The notes below the pieces were generated by a model, which was not told the origin of the DNA, did not search any database, and saw only the letters and a program-made list of their open reading frames with translations. A stretch of DNA of 6,385 bases from Verrucomicrobia subdivision 6 bacterium BACL9 MAG-120507-bin52 (GTDB lineage Bacteria; Verrucomicrobiota; Verrucomicrobiia; Methylacidiphilales; Verrucolacustridaceae). The stretch lies in contig LIBO01000062.1 in NCBI GenBank assembly GCA_001438005.1, positions 1 through 6,385 on the forward strand, read 5' to 3'. Position numbers and translations under genes: made by a program. Positions within the stretch are counted from its first letter, which is position 1. The number at the start of each line of letters is the position of its first letter. Below, piece after piece: positions 1 through 5,409 of this stretch.

Positions 1-1199
1 CGGTAAAAGGTGATCAAGGGCCCGACCAGATCGTGGTCTCCGGATGCGAGCATCGGCCATCCAAGCCAGCGCTGGTTCTGCGCCATGAACGCGCAGAACA
101 TCCACCGCCGGAAGTCGGGCGTGGATGGCCCGGCGGGCTCGAGCGCGATTTCTCCGTTGTTCCCGGTGATTCGCCCGGGCACGGAGTCCGTTGTAAAAAT
201 CCCCCCGTTGAACAGCAGCGGAAGCGGGCCGCCGCGGTTGCAGGCGAGCATGTAGCGGAAGAGTTGATAGTTTCGCCCGACCTGCCATCCGGGGTCGGTT
301 GCGTCCGCCTGCGGATTGACCACGATATGCGAGCGCGACCAGAACTCGTCCCAGCGCGCCTGCTCATCCTGCGCGGCGGCGGCGAGGGTGCCTGGATCGA
401 GCAGGGCCCCGGCCTCGGCCGACCAGTTTTGCGGATCGCCGTCCTTTTGTGCGCGCAGGGCCACCGCGAAAAGGTGGGTTTCCGCCGCTGCCGCTTGGAA
501 GCGCCACGCCCGGCCTGCCCAGTTCTGCCAATGGACCGCTTCATCGCGGATCGGCACGAGGGAGTGCGCCGAGACCAAGGCCCCGCCGAAAACGAGCCGT
601 TCCGCGGGATTGTGGACATGGCCGCGCGCCCAGGTCTGGAGCGAGAGATCTTCGTCCCATTCGGACGGATACTCCCGGTTGTCGTGCCACCAAAGCAAAG
701 CATCGGTTGTTGGCTGAACGTGATCTTTTCCCACATCATGGGTGCGGTCGCAGACATCCACCGGAACTTCCAAATGAAGCTGCTTTCGATCGCGATCCCG
801 CCAGGTGGCGAAGCACACTTCCAGCGGCCGGCCGCAGGCGGCTTCAAGAACAAGTGTCGCCGCGGCAAACCAGAGAACAGCCTCGAATGGGCCGCCGTCG
901 GCGGTTAGCGCGGTGATCCGGATTCTGCCCGAAGGAAGATCCAGTGTCTGACAAAGTCCGGCCTCTTCCTGCAATCCGCCCTCCGGGGTGACGCGTAGGC
1001 ATCCAAGTTTCAGCAGGCGGCCATTTTCATCGTAGGCGGAATTCAGTCCGAGATAAATCCAGACCGATCCGTCCTGAACCCAGACATTGGCTCCCGCGCC
1101 GAGCCGCCCGGAAAGCGGCATGGAGTCCATGGAATCGCGCGAGGGCGAGTTCCAAACGATGTTGTAGCGCGGGAGATATCGGGAGAAATCAAAGGCCAT
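1..1199 (-). CDS. DUF5703 domain protein, probable glycoside hydrolase (partial, C-terminus outside window)
   Basis: Reads leftwards from an ATG at 1199 with no stop to the window edge, giving 399 residues of what in this family is usually a 600-800 residue protein. Residues 12-75 match my memory of the DUF5703 N-terminal domain: YNIVWNSPS at 12-20, SMPLSGRLG near 26-34, NVWVQDG at 38-44 and YDENGRLLKLG at 56-66. A second conserved block lies at 312-396: LFRYMLAC, LLFNGGIFTTD, PDFRRW, and WPMLASGDHDL, typical of the (alpha/alpha)6-barrel part. The family is thought to be related to GH65/GH95-type glycosidases, but its reaction is not established. No signal peptide is visible: the domain begins almost at the start codon. 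No Shine-Dalgarno sequence is close; the ATG lies three bases after the upstream TGA (TGAGCCATG), so translation probably depends on reinitiation or coupling. It is in the same frame as the upstream beta-helix gene. Family assignment is confident; substrate and cell location are not. Confidence 0.9.
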   Translation of the reverse strand, partial: MAFDFSRYLPRYNIVWNSPSRDSMDSMPLSGRLGAGANVWVQDGSVWIYLGLNSAYDENGRLLKLGCLRVTPEGGLQEEAGLCQTLDLPSGRIRITALTADGGPFEAVLWFAAATLVLEAACGRPLEVCFATWRDRDRKQLHLEVPVDVCDRTHDVGKDHVQPTTDALLWWHDNREYPSEWDEDLSLQTWARGHVHNPAERLVFGGALVSAHSLVPIRDEAVHWQNWAGRAWRFQAAAAETHLFAVALRAQKDGDPQNWSAEAGALLDPGTLAAAAQDEQARWDEFWSRSHIVVNPQADATDPGWQVGRNYQLFRYMLACNRGGPLPLLFNGGIFTTDSVPGRITGNNGEIALEPAGPSTPDFRRWMFCAFMAQNQRWLGWPMLASGDHDLVGPLITFY

Positions 1200-1202
1200 G
1201 GC

Positions 1203-4200
1203 TCAGGGAATGTAATGAAGATCTCTTTCTTCCTCGGGAAGGGTTGATCCTTTGGCGGAAACGCTGCCCGCCCGGACTTTTTTCCCAAGGGCCACAGCTT
1301 CGCTCATCGCGGCATCCGCATCGGATTTGGAAAGCTCCGCCAGGGCGGCATCCCATCCCTCCAGATCCACCCCGATGGTGCGGGCGTCGATCGGGGCGAT
1401 TCCCATGACGATGGCGGCGGAACCGGCACGAAAACCAAAGTCCCGCCCCGGAGGATTCACAAACAGCGGGTCGGCGATGACGCTGCCCATTTCATAACCC
1501 TCCGCCTTGGCCTGCATCAGGTAATCCTCCGCCCAATACGGGCTTGTCGGCAGGGCCGGGTCAGGATCGAAATCGTCGGTGAGAAGCGTTGCTTCGGAGG
1601 CAGCCTTGCCGGATGTCACGGCTGTAAGGGTGGATTCCGAGGAGTTGCCATGAGCAACCCGCAGTGCGTCGAAGAACATGCCGGCTTCCGTGCTTTGGCC
1701 TTCCAGTCGGACCTGCAGCGAGTTTGCCAGAGCCTTGAGCGATGGAACCTTGGCAGAAACACCGGGCTTGCCAAGGGCGGAAGGTGCACTCACGTCTTCG
1801 GGATTGAACCATGCCTCGACGGTCTGCTTTGGCAGGTCAATCTTTGCCAGGATCAGGTGTGTTTTCCCGGCCGCATGGCCGGGCACCTCGCCGAGATTGA
1901 TGAATCCGGAGGCCTCGCCGATGCCGAATTTCGAACCACGCGTCCCGATGAAGACCCCTTTGCCCGGCTCTCCGCTTTCATTGGCAAAAAACACCCCGCT
2001 GCGATCCGAGGCCCGGGCTGCCTCATCGCGACGGCTGAGGAAAGAGACCCACAGGACTCCGTCGGCGAGGCTTTGTGTCGAAAAATCCCTTTGCAAAACC
2101 GCCCATCGCCCGCGATGGACCAGACTGGCTCCATTCTCTTCCGTTTTCATTCCGGTGTTCACGTAGCCTTTTGCATCATAGCTGAGAGCAAAAGCAGGAT
2201 CCAAGCCGGCGAGGCCGCTGATGACTGTCGTTCGCCAAGGTGCCGGCCATCCGCCGCCTGCATCGGCATAGAACAAGGGACGCAGCGTGGGCTTGCGGGG
2301 GCTCCAAAACAGATTGCTGCCGATAGCCGAGAGGCTGAGGTCGATCGGCGTCAATTGCTGCACGGTTTTGTTATTGCCAGCGAGCACGCGGCCTTCGCCC
2401 GCATAAACCGGACGGATCCGGTCCGGCGTGTTGGTGTAAAAAATATTTCTCTCCACCCGCGAACCATCCGGATGGTAGGTGAGAAAGCAGATCAGGCCGT
2501 AATGTTTGTGGCCCGGCGTCTGATCCGACCCGACGATGAAATTGTTGATCATGTCGTTGCGTCCTTTCAGTTGGATGGCGTTGCCGCCGGAACCAGTGTC
2601 GAAAATGATGTTTTGCTCGATCAGGGTCTCATGCTGGTCATCGTCGCAACGGATGGCCGCCTCCAGGTTGCTCCACGAGTTATGGATCAGGTTTTTGCGG
2701 ATAATGTTTCCTCCTCCTGCGCCCGAGACGTAGATCGCGTTGCCGTCGCCCATGCGCTCCATGACCGAAAAGAATTCGTTTTCCTCCACGAGATTGTTGC
2801 GGGCGTGCAGGTATTTCTCGCGGAGTTTCCAGCCCTCGTAGGATGCGAAGATTTTGCCGCGCACGCGGATCTCATCCGTGATTTCTTTGTCCCGGCGGGT
2901 GGCCCACGCCTCGCTGCGGCCTTCGAAGGCGGCCCGGCAACTCAGTGAAACCCCGATGTAGGGAATGCTGTGGATGAGGTTTTTGCGAATCCGGTTTTGT
3001 CCGCTTTGCCAGACAAAGATGGCCGGGCGGTCCCATTTGATCTGGCTGACGTGATGGACATGATTGTTGGCGAAAGTGTTGTCTTTGTTTGCGTCCTTGG
3101 TGCCGGGGCCGTAGCCAGCGAAAACCACGGCCGCGCCGCCGAGGTGGTCGAACAGAGAGCGTTCGATGGAGATTTTCTGCGCATGCAGGTCGAGGCGGAT
3201 CGCGTTGTCGCCACCCGCCGTGAAATGGCAGTCCGTAACCGAGCAATCCTCCGCTCCGCGAAAGCGCAGCATCGCATTCGGCGTGTCGAAATAATCCCAT
3301 GCGTGTTGAAGGATGCGTCCCGTGGTGTCGTCAGGCAGGCCCATGCGGTCGACATGTTGGAAGGTGAGGCCGGAAAAATGAATCCCCCGCACAGGAATGT
3401 CCGCCGCGCCATCATAGTCAATGGTCCCCTCCACCCGGATCAATTCGGTGAGCAGGGGCATAATGATATCGGCCGGTTCGCCGTCATCGACGGGCCAATA
3501 ATAAAGTTTGCCTTCGTCGGGATGCACCACCCATTCACCCGGAGCGTCCAATTCTTCCAGCACGTTTTCCACCCACAGGCTGTCGGGCGGGGATTCCCGG
3601 TGCCGGATGCGCCCGAGCGCATAAACATTCGGTTTGGTTTTGGCCGTGTTGGATTTTTCATCCACCGAGAGCAGAGGAACGATATTCATCGCCCAGGCGG
3701 CACTGGTTCGGGCGACAATCTCCGCATGGCGAATGTCGGGATAGTTCTTCAGCGCGCCGGGCGGGAACTCGATCATATCCGTCGGGGGTCCGTGCCACTC
3801 GTATTGTTGGGTGGAGGCAAAACCGTTGCCACGCGCCCGGGGCAGACGTTCGTCTCCATGGTAAAGGGTTAGGATGTTCCGTGAAACCGGCAGATCGGCC
3901 ACCCAGATGTTGCCGGGCAGCTCGGTTTTTCTCCATCCGGTGACGGGAATGCCACCGCTCAGCACAGGATATTGACCGGGTTCGTTGCGCCATGTGACGC
4001 GGTGCCCACCCGAGGAGGCGTCTTCATGACCGAGAACCAACGGTTCGGAAATTTGATAGGTTCCCTGCCCGAGGTGGATCGTGATGTCGCCGCTGTCGGA
4101 CGATGCAAGATTCTCCCGGACGAGCTCCCGGGCTTTCGCCAGCGTCGCCAGCGGCTGATCCGCGGTGCCAGGGTTGCTATCGTTGCCGCTGGGTGCGACA

Positions 4201-4358
4201 TGGATGTTCGTGCCCGCCTCGGCGGGGGGATATTCAATCACCGGGGCTGGCTCGCCGGTTTGGGCGTGAAAATTGTAGCCTGTTATAGAAACCAGCACGC
4301 CACAGCAAAGGAGAGGAAAGAGAAAACTGTGAACAGATGCTCTTTTTGTTGCTTTCAC
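1203..4358 (-). CDS. Secreted right-handed beta-helix protein, GH141-like, with LamG-like insertion
   Basis: The chosen start is a GTG at 4358 giving 1051 residues. It begins with a signal peptide: K2, K5, R6, a hydrophobic stretch at about 12-29, and likely cleavage after FHA (residue 32). The frame stays open upstream to 4649, but that part overlaps the pseudopilin gene and looks non-coding. Residues 50-160 hold the entry region seen in GH141-type proteins: HVAPSGNDSNPGT, QPLATLAKARELVR, GTYQISEPLVL, PVLSGGIPVTGW. Parallel beta-helix rungs follow at about 325-685, with asparagine-rich turns and two RKNLIH repeats (458-463, 554-559). A GDGNAIY motif (D538) and a CDDD cluster (572-574) occupy places where GH141 enzymes carry candidate catalytic acids. 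Residues about 710-905 look like a concanavalin/LamG-type sandwich; the helix tail then resumes with YWAEDY and GSVIADPLFVNP (958-969). A charged tail of about 55 residues ends the protein. GH141 contains alpha-L-fucosidase and xylanase; the substrate here is inferred only. It probably acts in the periplasm or outside the cell. A pectate-lyase-like or non-catalytic beta-helix is the main alternative. Confidence 0.88.
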   Translation of the reverse strand: MKATKRASVHSFLFPLLCCGVLVSITGYNFHAQTGEPAPVIEYPPAEAGTNIHVAPSGNDSNPGTADQPLATLAKARELVRENLASSDSGDITIHLGQGTYQISEPLVLGHEDASSGGHRVTWRNEPGQYPVLSGGIPVTGWRKTELPGNIWVADLPVSRNILTLYHGDERLPRARGNGFASTQQYEWHGPPTDMIEFPPGALKNYPDIRHAEIVARTSAAWAMNIVPLLSVDEKSNTAKTKPNVYALGRIRHRESPPDSLWVENVLEELDAPGEWVVHPDEGKLYYWPVDDGEPADIIMPLLTELIRVEGTIDYDGAADIPVRGIHFSGLTFQHVDRMGLPDDTTGRILQHAWDYFDTPNAMLRFRGAEDCSVTDCHFTAGGDNAIRLDLHAQKISIERSLFDHLGGAAVVFAGYGPGTKDANKDNTFANNHVHHVSQIKWDRPAIFVWQSGQNRIRKNLIHSIPYIGVSLSCRAAFEGRSEAWATRRDKEITDEIRVRGKIFASYEGWKLREKYLHARNNLVEENEFFSVMERMGDGNAIYVSGAGGGNIIRKNLIHNSWSNLEAAIRCDDDQHETLIEQNIIFDTGSGGNAIQLKGRNDMINNFIVGSDQTPGHKHYGLICFLTYHPDGSRVERNIFYTNTPDRIRPVYAGEGRVLAGNNKTVQQLTPIDLSLSAIGSNLFWSPRKPTLRPLFYADAGGGWPAPWRTTVISGLAGLDPAFALSYDAKGYVNTGMKTEENGASLVHRGRWAVLQRDFSTQSLADGVLWVSFLSRRDEAARASDRSGVFFANESGEPGKGVFIGTRGSKFGIGEASGFINLGEVPGHAAGKTHLILAKIDLPKQTVEAWFNPEDVSAPSALGKPGVSAKVPSLKALANSLQVRLEGQSTEAGMFFDALRVAHGNSSESTLTAVTSGKAASEATLLTDDFDPDPALPTSPYWAEDYLMQAKAEGYEMGSVIADPLFVNPPGRDFGFRAGSAAIVMGIAPIDARTIGVDLEGWDAALAELSKSDADAAMSEAVALGKKVRAGSVSAKGSTLPEEERDLHYIP
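1644..2228 (-). other. LamG/concanavalin-like domain within the beta-helix protein
   Basis: Approximate limits, covering residues 711-905 of the beta-helix protein. Visible pattern: SYDAKGYVNTG, then GRWAVLQRDFS, DGVLWVSFLSRRDE, GVFIGTRGSKFGIGEA, THLILAKIDLPKQTVEAWFNPED and AGMFFDALRVAHG, in an order typical of the jelly-roll domains common in secreted proteins of Verrucomicrobiota and Planctomycetota. The residues just before (NLFW, 682-685) and just after (YWAEDY, GSVIADPLFVNP) normally lie close together in GH141-like proteins, so the domain looks inserted. It may bind carbohydrate, but this is an inference from fold only. Confidence 0.6.
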
Positions 4359-4443
4359 AAGGGATTGAAGGGGTGGAAAAAATTCATGGTTTCGCAGCAA
4401 GACACAGGGCGCGGAGCGTGAGCAGAGGGCCGGTTGGTCAGAC
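4359..4443 (-). other. 85-bp spacer between pseudopilin and beta-helix genes
   Basis: Short gap between the TGA of the pseudopilin gene and the GTG of the beta-helix gene on the same strand. I see no convincing hairpin with a T-run, so the two genes are probably co-transcribed. It contains one copy of a near-repeat also found at the right end of the window, and a ten-codon open frame (ATG at 4387) whose TGA overlaps the GTG start as GTGA. No clear Shine-Dalgarno sequence precedes the GTG. Confidence 0.6.
4423..4441 (+). repeat. Candidate intergenic repeat, copy A
   Basis: Nineteen bases beginning CAGAGGGCCGG match the stretch at 6359-6377 at 16 of 19 positions, with an uninterrupted core of GGGCCGGTTGG. 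Both copies lie just downstream of a gene, in spacer DNA, and both have a GCGGAGC-type string nearby on the left. This could be a dispersed repeat family or coincidence; only two copies are visible. Confidence 0.35.
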
Positions 4444-5163
4444 TCAAAACCCGGTGAGTGTTCCCCGCCAGAAAACCCGGTTTTCCGTGTTGAAGTTTTC
4501 ATTGCGCGGAATGCTTTCGACGCTCCGGATTTCGATGTGGCCATCAAGGAATTGAAGGGCGACCTTTCCTGAAGGATCGGCTTCCGGAAAGGTACCCGCT
4601 TCCGCGGTGCCCGTGGGCCAGACCACCTCCGGGAATGCCGTGTCGGCAAGGGTGCCGGGTTTGAAGACCCCTCCGGTCATGAACAAAGTGCGGCTTAGCA
4701 TCTGGGCCTGCAAAAAGGTCCTGGGGCCGTGTTGGGCGGCCGGATTGGCCCGATATCCCACGCGCTGGTTCATGGCAAAGGTGGCCACGCCATCGGCCTT
4801 TCCATGCTTTCGGATGAGGCCGGGATGCCCGAGACCCTTGGCATTGCGCTCTTTGCCATCCGGCGCCTCGACGTAACCCGAATCGACCAACAGCTGCCGC
4901 CAATTGTTAGTAATGCCGCTATTTTGGAAACGATTGGGGACGATTTTCCCGTTGTTGTCACTCGCGTAGTTTCTCGCTGCCGTGTAAAATTGCCGCAGGT
5001 TCGAGGTGGCACCGGCCTGATCCGCCGAGGCGAGCATTTTTGGCACCATGGCGAAGATCAACGAGGCCAGCACGGCGACAACGGCAAGCACGACGAGAAG
5101 CTCGATGAGCGTGAATGCCCGGGGGGAGAGGCAGCGTGCTGTGCGGTAGCAAAGAAACTTCAT
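4444..5163 (-). CDS. Pseudopilin-like protein with prepilin-type N-terminal methylation/cleavage signal
   Basis: 239 residues from the ATG at 5163. The N-terminus has a short basic leader (K2, R7, R10, R15), then the type IV prepilin signal: predicted peptidase cleavage between A16 and F17, mature FTLIE with Glu at +5, and a hydrophobic helix to about residue 40. The body has SNLRQFYTAARNYASDNNG (54-72), the common SNLRQ/ALxxYxxDNxG block of Verrucomicrobiota/Planctomycetota pseudopilins. Near the end, LQFLDGHIE (203-211) corresponds to the DG part of the H-X9-DG signature, but the histidine position is Pro197. The protein would sit in the inner membrane and be built into a type II secretion-like pseudopilus or surface fibre. 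An upstream in-frame ATG at 5193 would add ten residues; I prefer 5163 because the leader is then of usual length, an AGGA lies about 11 bases upstream, and a possible -10 box overlaps the longer start. It is the first gene of the leftward operon. Confidence 0.9.
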   Translation of the reverse strand: MKFLCYRTARCLSPRAFTLIELLVVLAVVAVLASLIFAMVPKMLASADQAGATSNLRQFYTAARNYASDNNGKIVPNRFQNSGITNNWRQLLVDSGYVEAPDGKERNAKGLGHPGLIRKHGKADGVATFAMNQRVGYRANPAAQHGPRTFLQAQMLSRTLFMTGGVFKPGTLADTAFPEVVWPTGTAEAGTFPEADPSGKVALQFLDGHIEIRSVESIPRNENFNTENRVFWRGTLTGF

Positions 5164-5184
5164 ACCTGTACTGATCCTGTAGGA

Positions 5185-5232
5185 CATCGGCACCGATTAT
5201 TCAATGTGCATCGTTGACTCCTGTGGCCGATG
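5185..5232. repeat. Spaced inverted repeat CATCGGC / GCCGATG
   Basis: Seven-base arms at 5185-5191 and 5226-5232, exactly complementary, separated by 34 bases. The arms flank the candidate -10 and the expected -35 position of the leftward promoter. A bound repressor could bridge them, but seven-base arms at this distance can occur by chance. Confidence 0.3.
5196..5201 (-). promoter_or_regulatory. Possible -10 box for the leftward operon
   Basis: AATAAT read on the minus strand, one mismatch from TATAAT. It would place transcription start near 5189, giving a leader of about 26 bases before the pseudopilin ATG at 5163. No matching -35 element is visible at 16-18 bp, so it may need an activator or be coincidental. 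Confidence 0.25.
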
Positions 5233-5244
5233 CAGACTTTTTGT

Positions 5245-5382
5245 CGGAATTCTCCTATGTTGGACGTCCTCCCGCCTCTCCGTTCCCTCATGCCATCCAA
5301 TGATCTGGCGAAATTCTCCTGTTCTCCGCCCTTGCTTGATTCGTGGTGGACGCCGCAAGATGAAGTTCACCGGAATTCCTCC
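5245..5382 (+). repeat. Three direct repeats of a CGGAATTCTCCT-like motif, about 63 bp apart
   Basis: Copies: CGGAATTCTCCT at 5245-5256, CGAAATTCTCCT at 5309-5320 (11 of 12 identical), and CGGAATTCCTCC at 5371-5382 (same string with one extra C). Start-to-start distances are 64 and 62 bp, close to six helical turns, so the copies would face the same side of the DNA. All lie in the divergent spacer, upstream of the beta-strand gene. They could be binding sites for an unknown regulator. Confidence 0.4.
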
Positions 5383-5409
5383 CGGCGCATATTCTTCCAC
5401 TCCCCGCTT

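Larger units (their letters stand above)
5164..5409. promoter_or_regulatory. Divergent intergenic region, probable promoters for both directions
   Basis: 246 bp between two divergently oriented starts. For the leftward operon, AATAAT on the minus strand (5201-5196) is a 5-of-6 match to a -10 box at a sensible distance from the ATG at 5163, but no good -35 is seen. For the rightward gene I found no convincing -10/-35 pair, although TTGACT occurs at 5214-5219. The region is open in the frame of the rightward gene from 5230, but the predicted peptide there has no recognisable features. It carries three copies of a CGGAATTCTCCT-like motif and a CATCGGC/GCCGATG inverted repeat. Confidence 0.45.

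Noticed and set aside
14..868. Open frame of 284 codons on the minus strand
   Set aside because: Out of frame with the DUF5703 gene that covers the same DNA; its product is rich in Arg, Pro and Ser as expected for a shifted frame in GC-rich DNA.
33..908. Long open frame on the plus strand (291 codons)
   Set aside because: It is codon-aligned antisense to the DUF5703 gene, whose minus-strand protein matches a known family; the plus-strand product shows no recognisable domain.
1650..2948. 432-codon open frame on the plus strand
   Set aside because: Antisense and codon-aligned to the beta-helix gene, where stop codons are rare because of codon bias; no domain or start signal seen.
2970..3872. 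300-codon open frame on the plus strand
   Set aside because: Same reason: a mirror of the beta-helix gene with no recognisable protein features.
4359..4649. 97-residue N-terminal extension of the beta-helix protein
   Set aside because: Most of it overlaps the pseudopilin gene in another frame, it looks low in protein character, and it would bury a good signal peptide.
4729..5217. 162-codon plus-strand open frame
   Set aside because: Antisense to the pseudopilin gene, which has an unmistakable prepilin signal.
5263..5270. Perfect palindrome GGACGTCC
   Set aside because: An eight-base palindrome alone is too common to claim as an operator.
5230..5409. 60-residue N-terminal extension of the beta-strand protein
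   Set aside because: The stretch has no signal or domain, contains the repeated motifs, and would place the clear signal peptide internally.
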